Below are positions 38,131 to 48,350 of a stretch of DNA of 64,000 nt, one piece after another. The stretch is taken from positions 5,444,731-5,508,730 of the forward strand of contig OY365817.1 in the NCBI GenBank assembly GCA_959347315.1. Direction: 5' to 3'. Origin of the DNA: Bimastos eiseni. Its lineage: Eukaryota > Annelida > Clitellata > Crassiclitellata > Lumbricidae. The notes beneath the pieces are model-generated. The model worked only from the letters and a program-made list of their open reading frames with translations, ran no database searches and was not told the DNA's origin. Within the stretch, counting starts at the first letter, position 1. The number at the start of each line of letters is the position of its first letter. The position numbers and the translations under genes are program-made.

Positions 38131-38323
38131 ATCTTGAAACTGAAAACAAATAGTTGGTGATTGCAGTAAGTAGGAAGTGAAAATCATTTTATTTTATCCT
38201 CCTAAATTAAAACAACAGAAATAACGTACGAATTTGGTGGTTTCATAAATAGATGCTGTTTGATTAGTGATGCACAATTTATTGGGTTACATTAATCTGG
38301 CAGCAATTTCTTTCAGTTTTAAT

Positions 38324-39263
38324 CAGGGCTGTTAATATCGGGATAAAGTATCACGATACTTTGGTACCGCCGATACTTTTGTCAGTATCGCAGCGAGTAT
38401 CACGATAGTTTTATTTTGCTGGTATCGCATGTGTATCGTGATACCTATTTTTAGCCTGTCAGCGATACTCGATAACAATACTTTTTCTCACTGAAATTTA
38501 CATGGTTTGTCAAGAAATATGCGAAGTCTATCTTTGCGCATTGATAAGCTTAAGCCCATATATAGCCTCTTTCGGCCATATAAATCTTGGTATGAACAGA
38601 TAGAATATTTTACAGGCTTAAATAATGAAATGACCGAAGTATGCCTATGTTCTTTTGCATTCAATGGAAGAAGTGGCTTGCCCAATTAATTTTAGAGTGC
38701 TTGCAAATTTAATTGATCTTGAAATTGAATAAGACTGAGGAAACGAAGATTGCAAGTTCGATGTCAGAGCATTGTGTTCGAACAGCTTGCCTGAAGGCTA
38801 CTTCAAAGACATTGTGATTGGCCCAAGGATCAATATGCCCAGGACTGGAACGTCCCCATGTTCCTTCGTGTCAACAGTTTATGGGCGATATTCAGTAGCC
38901 AGAAAAGCCAAATTTACGAATGACTACAGCAAAATAAAAAAAATGTTGTTAGAGGTTCAAAACACCATATTTTCAAACAGAAGAAAAATTTAGATTGGGA
39001 CAACATCTGTGTTTAGAAGAAAACGTGTACATGGAAGTTTGACGAGTATAACCATTCTTCTTATCTAGATCCTTTGTGATTGGCCCAAGCGATTCCTTTG
39101 GAAATTTTATATAATTATCGATGAATGAATTGTAATTTATGCTAAGTTCAAATTAAGCAAGCATATTGAAAAGTATTGGTAAAAGTATTGGTATTGCAAT
39201 ACTTTCAGAAAAGTATTGATATTGGTATTGCGATACTTTTTCCCAGCATTGTTAACAGCCCTG
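38324..39263. mobile_element. Non-autonomous hAT-like transposon with perfect 8-bp TSD
   Basis: A 940-bp element with 12-bp perfect terminal inverted repeats (cagggctgttaa ... ttaacagccctg), flanked by identical gttttaat duplications (38316-38323 and 39264-39271). CAG ends and an 8-bp duplication are hAT hallmarks. Subterminal regions are rich in gtatcgcgatac-like palindromic phrases. Interior frames (38507-38689, 38772-38993) do not resemble a transposase catalytic core, so it depended on a transposase supplied elsewhere. Confidence 0.9.
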
Positions 39264-39271
39264 GTTTTAAT

Positions 39272-39589
39272 TGGTAGTTAAACAGAGCCATGACCATTAT
39301 GTCCAGATTTACTGGCTATAAAAGGCAAGTATGATAACAATTAACGCAAAAACTCTGCTACTGCTTGCACTCTGACAATGCCAGTCCCAAACCTGGGTAA
39401 ATGAGGAGGGTGACGCTAATGAGCTATGTTATCACACAGTATCGTTAAACTACAACTACCGAAATGATGCTATGATGTTATGAAGAAATAAAGAGAAGAA
39501 TAGCTATGGAGGAAAAATTGCCCTCAGTAAAAGAAATGAATTAATTAGAGGAAAGCTAAATAAGAATTTGAAGAAGTGAATAATGAAAA
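39272..39589. other. Unique non-coding stretch
   Basis: Nothing recognised. Confidence 0.3.
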
Positions 39590-40015
39590 CTATTATATAT
39601 GAAGTGCCGTGCTATATGGATCAGAACATGGACCATGAAGGAGGAAGACATCAAAAGATTGGAAGCCTTTGAGATGAGGATATGGCAAAGGATGGAGAGA
39701 GTCATTTGGATGGAATGCATCACAAAATGAAGAGATACTACAAAAGGTGGATGAAAAAAGCTCTCCGATAGGAACAATATTAGAAGCCGCATAACGAGGG
39801 GAGACTTCCTCATAAGAACTATAACTGAGGGAAGAGAATGGAAGGGAAAAAGACAAGAGGAAGACCAAGAACAATGTTATTGGACTGGATGATGAAGGAG
39901 GATTACGTCAAGTGGAAGGAGAGAGAACAGGAAAACGTGACAATTGGCAACATTGGATGCACAAACCTACTACCTAGGATGGCAGAGAAACAAAAGAAGA
40001 AGAAAACATAAAAGC
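39590..40015 (+). pseudogene. Non-LTR retrotransposon C-terminal tail (RTE-like)
   Basis: Plus-strand translations in changing frames give VLYGSETWTMKEEDIKRLEA and EMRIWQRMERVIW, then TNEEILQKVDEKSSPIGTI and a RGDFLIRTITEGREW/GKRQ block. This is the order of the post-RT tail of RTE-like elements, and the YGSETWT motif parallels YGCETWT in the 5.3-8.4 kb element. It is a separate, divergent family on the opposite strand. Stops and a frameshift after about 39800 make it a remnant; no RT domain is present upstream. Confidence 0.8.
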
Positions 40016-40215
40016 AAGCATTCACTCATTTGTAAGTTGTATACTTTTTCTATTTCGAAAAGGAAAAATTTAGAGGTTGGCTGATATATGCGACATGGAT
40101 TATATGCGAGTATATGCGGCTATTGTACTTTGTTTATTATTTGCTTTTTTCTTTTACATTTTCACAGATTTCTTTATTTTTGGTTTAACATTTTACACAC
40201 ACAATATATATAAAA

Positions 40216-40375
40216 TCCCAGCACCAGGCTTTTCCTGTAGTTGGTCACTCACTATGGAATGACCTACCGACAGCAGTAGGATTCTTGTGGGGCCTGTCAC
40301 ATTGAGAAAGCCTCTGAATAGCCTGCTGTGAAAGGCCCTTTAGAAATGTTCATAAATAATAATAATGATAATGAT
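40216..40375 (+). pseudogene. L2-like LINE 3' end, copy A
   Basis: Reads AFPVVGHSLWNDLPTAVG in one frame, the conserved last RT block of L2-like elements. It ends with an (ATA/ATG)n tail near 40355-40372. It converges on an inverted copy at 40955-41085. Confidence 0.7.
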
Positions 40376-40954
40376 ATATAATGCATGTTTGTCAAAATTT
40401 GCTGCCAACGGTAAATCCATCATTTCATTAACATGTAAACAATTTGACTTGTGTCCTGCAGGGGCCGTGTAGTATACTCTGCACAGAGCTTGCAGTATCC
40501 TAAGCACAACGGCTCTGGTTATACATCAGATCTTGTTTAGTACCTCAAGGTAATCATGGAGCAATTGGATTGAACAGCATGAATCCAGCTCTATTAACCA
40601 TTTATGTAGGTTGTAATGCATATATAAACTAAATCTGATTTTCATTGATGTGTGTAAATCTGGTTCAGAAGCCAGATTATAATTTTATGGCAGATTCTCA
40701 CACCCAATAGAGTTGGGTTGAAGCAAAGGGTGATTCATATCCAGGGGAACTGCAATGATGGTGTTGATGATTGATGCTGTGTAGTTGCCTGTCATTATAT
40801 CAATGTTCATTTGGATGAACTGGCATGTAAGCCTGCTGAGGATGCTACTGAGCTAATGTTCTGTTATTCAATGTACCATTAGAATCAGAGAGAGAGATGA
40901 TTCTCTGACCACTTATATTCAGCAACACTGAAACATATGTATTCTAATATAATG
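40376..40954. other. Unique non-coding stretch
   Basis: Nothing recognised between the two inverted LINE ends. Confidence 0.3.
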
Positions 40955-41085
40955 AAGAAATTCAAATTTCGCAGCAAGCTCTTCAGAGGCTCTCTCAATG
41001 TGACAGGCTCCACAAGAATCCTACTGCTGTCAGAAGGTGATTCTATAGTGAGTGACCCACTACAGCAAAAGCCTGATAAAGAAGT
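40955..41085 (-). pseudogene. L2-like LINE 3' end, copy B (inverted)
   Basis: The minus strand repeats the copy A sequence (gcttttgctgtagtgggtca, then gacagcagtaggattcttgt) at roughly 85 percent by eye. The two copies face each other 3' to 3'. Confidence 0.7.
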
Positions 41086-41372
41086 TCTGAGGTACAAGCT
41101 TTCATACATTTGTATCACTGTAATTTGGACGATATCAGCAATGAAATTCCCAAGCATCTGTTTGTTATAGCATGTAGCTTCATACAGCCATATATAATTA
41201 TATAAACTTGCTTTTCATGATACATATACACAATTCTAAACGTAGTCATACAGGTGATATTCTGGGGTCAAATTATTTGGAAATTTTGAGCAGAATTCAG
41301 TTATACAGACATTCTCTGTACATGTCAAAATCATCTTATGCAATCAAAATAGTGTATTCCAACGGATAACTG
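41086..41372. other. Unique non-coding stretch
   Basis: Nothing recognised. Confidence 0.3.
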
Positions 41373-41455
41373 ATTGGTCAAGGTTTTCATACTTTCTGAC
41401 TTAGTGCACAGCTCAGGTGTGCACTAAGTCAGAAAGTATGAAAACCTTGACCAAT
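41373..41455. other. Perfect inverted repeat: 38-bp stem, 7-base loop
   Basis: The arms 41373-41410 (attggtcaaggttttcat...) and 41418-41455 are exact reverse complements with no mismatch, around the loop gctcagg. In RNA it would form a fully paired hairpin; in DNA it could extrude as a cruciform. The absence of bulges is unlike most animal microRNA precursors, and it suggests a recent template-switch event or a small fold-back element. Confidence 0.95.
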
Positions 41456-41987
41456 TCCACTCAAATGCACTATGTACAAGATTTGAAGCAAAAATAAAGA
41501 GTGGCAGATGAGGACTACAGTGGATAAACAATACAAATGAGGACATAATCTCACTTGGACTTACACTAAAACTAGTAATGGACTTGGCAAATGAACAAGA
41601 AAAATGATGATTTCCACTGTCACCAAATGACTAGTGTCAGAAACTAAATGAAGATGATGGTGAATCTGTTAGAAAGCACCCACTCATTTAAGTCTACTGT
41701 GTGCTAAGAAAATATAACCACAGACAGTCTCCATGAAGTCATGGACATAGGAGAGGGGGGTTTAAATTGGACAGTTGGACAACAAACAAAGTCATCTCAA
41801 CCTCATTGTCTAGGAACTAGGTCACAATTCTAATAAGTAACTAATACTAATTATACCTTCCACAGGCTTTGAATTCTTCTCCTGACTACTGACTATCAGC
41901 TTCACATTTGGAGTGAACTCCTGCACGTTACATATTTAATAAATATTTATTACTCAAATACATCCATATATTAAGTCAGTAGATTTT
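41456..41987. other. Unique non-coding stretch
   Basis: No gene or repeat recognised. Confidence 0.3.
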
Positions 41988-41995
41988 TGTGCGGG

Positions 41996-42772
41996 CAGTG
42001 GGTCGTTTACCTATAGGCGCACTAGGTGTGTGCCTAGGGCCCCCAAATCTCAGGGGGCGCCGAAATAGTGACAACATTAAATACAATATAACGTCTCAGG
42101 TGCCAACAAATGAATGGAAACATTTCATACAAAATAACATCTCAGTGAGCCATCACATGAATGAAAACATTAAAATAAAAAAACATCTCAGGGAGCCTGA
42201 ATGAATGGAAACATTTCATACAAAATAACATCTCAGTGAGCCATCACATGAATGAAAACATTAAAATAAAAAAACATCTCAGGGAGCCTGAATGAATGGA
42301 AACATTTCATAAAAAATAACAACTCAGGGGCCCTTAAATGAATAAAAATTTTCATACAAAATAACATGTCTCACATTTTAAATATTTTATATATTATAAT
42401 TTATATTCTCTATTTATGCAGCCAAGCATACACATGACAAGTGTATTGTGGTAATTCATAATTGCTTTGTTAATGTGAATATCAATTGGCTGAATTAGTT
42501 GTATTTGTAAGAGCAAAGGCTGCGTGCTATGAGCTTCTTTGCCACTGTTTAATTAAGTGAAATTTTAAAGTAAAATTGCGTATTTCGATATTTGATTCAC
42601 TTATCTCTGACTTCCTCCCCTTCGTCACAAATCGTCACAGATGTATGACGTCTCCAATGGGTGCATGACGTCATGTATAGATGGGCCCCTCAGACTCAGT
42701 GTATAGGCCTAAATTCAGAGGGCTCCAACAAATTTTTTGCCCAGGGCCCCATTTTCTATAAACGCGCCTCTG
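41996..42772. mobile_element. Non-autonomous hAT-like transposon
   Basis: A 777-bp element. Its left end cagtgggtcgttta and reverse-complemented right end cagaggcgcgttta are imperfect terminal repeats. Both are followed inward by GGGCCCC-type sequence (cctagggccccc and ccctgggc). The flanks tgtgcggg (41988-41995) and tatgcggg (42773-42780) match at 7 of 8 bases. Inside is a tandem duplication of about 95 bp (about 42119-42308, phrases catctcagtgagccatcaca and catctcagggagcctgaatg). No transposase. Confidence 0.85.
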
Positions 42773-42780
42773 TATGCGGG

Positions 42781-43407
42781 TAGTTCTAGTAACTGGGTTC
42801 AACCATAAAACAAATAAGTAAGTAAGTAGATTCTATTATTATTATTACTATTATTATTATTATTGTTGTTGTTGTTGTTGCAGGTTCTCATCTCCTGATG
42901 AAACTGCTAATAAAACATATATGAAATAAATAATCCATGGCAGAAGAATGTTTTTACTCTACTTCTTTACTTAACGGAAGACCAATGACTACTGGCTAAT
43001 ACAGAGTAATACTTCAAAGACTTAATTGGTGGCAGCAGTCAACTTCTTTCAGCCAAGGTCTATAATCGTGCCTTTAAACACACAAACATTCATAAGAAAA
43101 AAAGATACCTAAATCCTATGCCAATCAGCTGCAGCAAGTTGCCTGCTGACATCTGACGACTGATTGCCAAAGTCAATACGCCATCTAGTGAATGAAATAA
43201 GTCTTACATTTTCCAGCGCCGCATTCTTCAGTCATGTTGATGAAATCATCTGTTACAAAGGGCAACTACATGAAGTTGAGAATCGTTACAATATGACTAA
43301 GGTAAGTGAGACTAATTCCCGACGATGGGAATGAAGATGTTATTGGCCACTGACTTTCATAGACTTCAGAAATCTCACCTGATGCCCTTAAAGAGCACAA
43401 AACCATA
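42781..43407. other. Unique non-coding stretch with (ATT)n/(GTT)n
   Basis: Trinucleotide run at 42833-42881; otherwise nothing recognised. Confidence 0.4.
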
Positions 43408-43806
43408 ACCACTCTAAGCCACAGCACCATAAACCAGTCTAAACCACAGCCCCATAAACCAGTCTAAACCACAGCACCATAAACCAGCCTAAACCATAGC
43501 ACCATAAACCAGTCTAAACCACAGCACCATAAACCAGCCTAAACCACAGCACCATAAACCAGTCTAAACCATAGCACAATTAACCAGTCTAAACCACAGC
43601 ACCATAAACCAGTCTAAACCACAGCGCCATAAAACAGCCTAAACCATAGCACCATAAACCAGCCTAAACCACAGCACAATAAACCAGCCTAAACCACAGC
43701 ACCATAAACCAGTCTAAACCACAGCACCATAAACCAGTCAAAACCACAGCACCATAAACAGTCTAAACCACAGCACCATAAACCAGTCTAAACCACAGCA
43801 CCATAA
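43408..43806. repeat. 25-bp minisatellite (accagtctaaaccacagc type)
   Basis: About 16 units of 25 bp with agtct/agcct and cacagc/catagc variants. Confidence 0.95.
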
Positions 43807-43902
43807 AGCTATCATTGCCAGTAACTCATTGGACATAATAGAAGGGAAGTCTGTCCCTACTGCAGACTAACTGTTATGCTTAATAATTATAATTGAAATA
43901 GA

Positions 43903-44390
43903 TCTCTATATATATATATAAGGAGAAGATTCTGTATCGTCTGTCTGTCTGTCCGGCTATACATTTGCACAGTTTTAGAGCTATTGACTCGAAACCTTCA
44001 CCGTTGACTCGGGGAACACCTGGGACACGCAGTCGAGGGGTTCGCCCTCTTCCTGGTCTTCAGGGCCAAAAACCTGTCTCAGGACCCCCAAGGAAAGTTT
44101 CCTTCTCAATCACCAGGAGCGTCTCGCTGAACCACCTGCTGCACATTTGCCGACATGTGCACAAGATATTTGTCTGCCACACCTTTTGCTCTTTTACACC
44201 GTCATGAATGAATGGACGGTTTGGGAGATATCCTACAGATAGCACGTATACAGTAGTTGGCCATCGTTTGCACAGTCGGTCACATGGGTATGTACTGTGT
44301 ACGCATCAGTGTCTTTACAGAATGTATATAAGCACCATTCATGGCCCAAGAACCTGTCTCAACCCGTGCAACGCCGGGCTCCCCAGCTAG
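43903..44390 (+). mobile_element. Non-autonomous Helitron
   Basis: The 488-bp interval starts TCTCTATATATATATA after a host A and ends CCAGCTAG before a host T. This fits Helitron insertion between A and T. Just upstream of the end is the conserved hairpin cccg-tgcaacgc-cggg (44363-44366 pairing with 44375-44378), 12 bp before the terminal CTAG. The 3' sequence cccgtgcaacgccgggc is a widely recurring Helitron terminus. No Rep/helicase frame is present, so it was mobilised in trans. There is no target-site duplication, as expected for rolling-circle insertion. Confidence 0.88.
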
Positions 44391-45435
44391 TTATAAATAC
44401 TTCTTCAACCACAAAAGTGAAACATGAACATAACTAGTAAAACTACTCTCTAGAAAATCGTGAAGACTATATTCTTCGAGTGTACATCTGACAAGAAGTC
44501 TACAACGTAATCTCCAAACTTCGAAAGCGACACTTGAAAGTCAAGCGCAGGGCACCAGTTAATTCACGAGCACTTATTAAATTAGAGGGGTTGTTCCAAG
44601 GATAGTTCGTGGGAGGTCAGAGTTCGGTTGCCATGGGGTCAGCAAAGGCAGAGTATCTGTTAAGGAGGGTGTCGTTTTGGTCAAGGATTGACAGATGGAA
44701 TATCACTAGAGTGTGTAATTCAGATTACCCATCACTTAACGAATCAGGTTTCGATCTGAATAACCCATCTTCTGATAAGGGTTGACACAGACTGATGCAA
44801 TCGAGTTAATGTTGCAGCAAGAACTAAATCAAGAAACAGAAACCTTTGACAGTCTCAGTCTGTCTATCTCTTACTCTCTCAGTCTGCATGTATGTATGTC
44901 TCTCTGTATGGCTGGGTTATTATGTCTCAATGTACTACTGTTAATTATATGTTACATGCAGCAAGTATTTGAAAGAGAACTCAGTTTCTTTTTACACATC
45001 TCCAGAATGGATAAGAACAGGATGCAGAAGCACTTCACATTGAGAATGATGGACGGTTGAGAGGGATCAGAGGTCAACTAAACAGAGAATGGGACTCATT
45101 GGTGTACAGTAGAGAAGCAAATGGATCAATCTATTGAGACAATCACATGCACTAAAAGAATATATACACACATGCATGCATGTATGTATGTACATACAAA
45201 ACATACATATATAGTTACATACATATATATATATATATACAATAACAAAATAATAATCAGGGACTTAACAGTGATCATTGGTATCTAAATAAAAGAAAAA
45301 CTCATCAAGCCTTGTGTGTCTTACATCTGCGTTATGGCTGCTGTAGAAGTTAATTTATAGATTCGATGAAGAAATGGGAACAGACTGAGTGGGATAAGCA
45401 GCTGAAGACACTCTAAATGCTTCATCATAAATAGG
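44391..45435. other. Unique non-coding stretch
   Basis: No gene recognised. Around 44581-44635 it resembles 25254-25310 (a dispersed repeat). TATG and (TA)n tracts at 45168-45240. Confidence 0.4.
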
Positions 45436-45443
45436 TCCAAGAC

Positions 45444-46209
45444 TAGAGCTGTACCGATTAATCTGGCCGATTATAGAGATATCGGCAATATCGGCAATAT
45501 CGGCAAGATTATTGGCGCCGATATTTTAAAAAAAAATTATTTTATAATATTATTTTTTAAGTCTATAAAAGCAAAATGACGACAGCAACAACACTGGGTC
45601 GGTAAAGAAGGCATTTCGTTCCGTTCCCATATCGTTGTCAATGGCTCATCGAGCCAATGACTTCTTCAGACCATTGGTGAGACCACCCAGTGTGCTAGTA
45701 TAGACCGTAGGAATGAGTCAACATAGGTCTTGTGCAGAGTGAGTCATAGTACCGGCTTATGGGCCAAGGAATGGCTGGCCAATTCAACAGATAAACCGAT
45801 GAATATACATCGTGGAGGCATGCCTAATGAATACATTTTAGCTGCCAATCAGATCTCCCCGACACATATCGGTCGCCTGAGACTAGATGGGCGGCTGTGA
45901 ATTGGCCAGCCGTTCTTTGGCCTTTAATTACCCTGGGCACAGTTTGACGGCGGGCGGTGTGACTAATCTGTATTGCCTGCCTAGGATTAGTCCCCAACTA
46001 CATGCATACGTCTCCTACGGAGCAAGTGTTTGCTTGTATCACAACAATAGGCAGTAGCAGTAGGTCTATCTTTTGGAACCGGACACCTTGGGAAACACAA
46101 AGAAATAATCGGCTAAATAATCGGCTAAATAGTCGGGTATCGGCAAATGAATAATCGGCAATAATCGGTATCGGCATAATCGGCAAAAAGTGATATCGGT
46201 ACAGCTCTT
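45444..46209. mobile_element. Non-autonomous hAT-like transposon
   Basis: A 766-bp element with 14-bp terminal inverted repeats (agagctgtaccgat ... atcggtacagctct). It is flanked by tccaagac (45436-45443) and tctaagac (46210-46217), 7 of 8 identical. The subterminal regions at both ends are packed with atcggc(aa)ta repeats. No transposase; interior frames are short. Confidence 0.88.
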
Positions 46210-46269
46210 TCTAAGACATCATTGAGGAGTCCATGAGATAGGAATTCTGGGTGTCACCATCTCTGATCG

Positions 46270-46612
46270 AATTGGCTTTGAGACACATGTTCGCTCTTCG
46301 TGTTTTAATCGCCCACGGTCTCAATGGTCAACGATTGTTTGATGTTTGATGTTGTTCAATCAACTGCCCTTGCACGGTTACTCCACACCTCCCCCTCCCC
46401 ATTTGGTGGAGATTCGCCAAATGAAGAGGAACGAAATCGCCTCAGTGGTCGCCTCAGAAAATTTATCCGTTCTGGCTTCCATCCTGGGCATCAACGTTTG
46501 GACAGAACTAAACGAAAGCAGTAGCAAATTGCAAAGCTTCAGACAAGCAACAGAAAATGGGTCAGAATATGACCACTTATAGATGTAATGTAATGTAATG
46601 TAAATGAACATT
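46270..46612 (+). pseudogene. CR1-like LINE 3' end
   Basis: Frame pieces read VLIAHGLNGQRLFDV, then VQSTALARLLHTS and EEERNRLSGRLRKFIRSGF. These correspond to the last RT helices seen more fully at 55000-55410 (MAHGLSGLLLFDVVRSTTVARMLY). The tail is a (TGTAA)n run at 46582-46605. Several frameshifts are present. Confidence 0.75.
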
Positions 46613-47447
46613 TCTAAATCGCCACTTCAAGATATCTTCTCCGAGGCACTCACTCTCTGCGCTGGTCTATATGATGTTAACTATCATGTAATATAGATAA
46701 TTTACATCAGTTAGCAAAATAGTCACCAGCGGCAGGTCCAGCACAGGCATGGAACCAACCAACGGATTCCCTTTGACAGCTGACAGATAGCATGGATGTT
46801 CAAAGGCTCTGGGCCAAGATACATCAATAGGGTAGAGCAACGACTGTAGATATCCTGGCAATCACGATGATGATGTCTGATGTCGATAAGTAGTCCCTAA
46901 CTGGTGAAAGATGACGCATGTCCAGATATTCATTGGGGCACAAGAAGAACGTAGAAAAGGAATTAGTGTGTTGGTCGATAGATTGAAAAACCACTCATGA
47001 CTATCCATCAAGGTTACTCCAATGGCTGCACCATCCGCCCTCCACTGACGAAAACACATAGCTACAGAGGCGCACAAAATCCGCACCGCTATGACTCGAC
47101 CACACACATCAGAAGGATGGGCTCTGATGCAGTCACATGGCCTAGGTGACTTTAGAACAAAATGCCTCTTAAACATACAAAATCCTTGGCGAAGTGCTTA
47201 ATGTCCTGTACGTAAACCTAGCACTAGAGAACTCCAACATGTTCGAAGTTAGGCTTACTGAGTAAATGCTACATTTAGATGAAAATATCCGTCGAAATGA
47301 CAAGCAGTTGATCAATCGACCAACATGCCTGATAAGATGTGCATAACTATGCAAGATTGTGGAGGTTTTTATGCATTTCTAAATATCTATATCGCTGACA
47401 TTAAGTGCTTTTTAAAATGACTATTTGTCCAGGGCTTTGTCCTGATT
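46613..47447. other. Unique stretch, no supported gene
   Basis: Two consecutive minus-strand frames (47176-46862 and 46861-46667) lie in the same frame separated by one stop. Neither shows a recognised domain. Confidence 0.35.
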
Positions 47448-47690
47448 TTACTGCCAAGCATTCATTTTATTCAGAGCCTTGGTTTTGCCTTTGCCTCTTT
47501 CTACCCTTATAAATTGTTGATTAGCATAGTTAGCCCTGTGTTCGTATGCTTTGCCTTGTCGCAGGAAGTTGTGTCCGTCTATGAAATGCCAGGCTCTTCT
47601 TCTTGGATCTTCAAGAGTTAAGTTCAGATTGAATGTAAACATAAGCGAACTTAAATTCTCTACAACAAAACAATATTTTGAACTGAACAT
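47448..47690 (-). pseudogene. Possible FLYWCH-like fragment
   Basis: An 80-codon minus-strand frame. Residues about 30-75 read DPRRRAWHFIDGHNFLRQ, then a tyrosine/arginine block and FIRVERGKGKTKALNKM. The spacing (DGxxFxR ... Y ... R.ER.KGKTKAL) is reminiscent of FLYWCH zinc fingers, often found with MULE transposons or transcription factors. The expected zinc-binding Cys and His are absent, so at best it is a decayed copy and the resemblance may be chance. Confidence 0.2.
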
Positions 47691-47713
47691 AGTTGCAATA
47701 ATCTAGAAATTCA

Positions 47714-48350
47714 CAGGGCAACCTTTTTGGCACCAAGGCACATTTGAGAGCTTGGAAATTCAGATGGCACATCATTGAAATTAAATAAATTTTTTATGTT
47801 TAATTTTGAGCAATTTTATGGCTGTTGTTTTTAAATCTTGCATTTAAGCATTTTCTATGGGAAAAAAAGGCTTACTTTAGGCCTACAGTTTTATATAGGA
47901 AATTAGTCCAGCAATATCTGAAAAAAAAATATCATATGCAATAAGCTACACAAATAATTTACAAGTTTATATCAATATTTTGACAGTTTGATCACTAAAT
48001 AATGCTTGCTATAATCTTAAAATTAATAAAAAAGTTCCACACATTACTTTAACTTTAGGCCAGACAGACTTACATTGTGTTAGCAGCGGCTGCAGCTAAA
48101 GTGTTAAACTAAGCAAAAGCTTAGATTACAATTTTATTAGAATTATACCGGTAGATCGTTAGAAGAAATATTAACAGACTGATAAACAGAAAAATTTCCC
48201 TTTTTCATTAAAACAGATACATTGCAATTTAGTTTCATTCGAACATGATTTTATTGATTTTTAATTTGAATTTTTTATTACGGTCGCGGCACACTTGGCG
48301 GTGCCTTAAGGCACACCAATGTGTTGTGGCACATCAGTTGAGAACCACTG
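47714..48350. mobile_element. hAT-like element, ends degenerate
   Basis: The right end in reverse complement is cagtggttctcaactgatgt, followed by ggtgtgcctta. This is a classic hAT terminus, repeated in similar form on the left (cagggcaacctttttggcac, then aaggcaca). No convincing 8-bp duplication could be found (gaaattca against catcatca), so the left boundary is uncertain. AT-rich interior without transposase. Confidence 0.6.
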
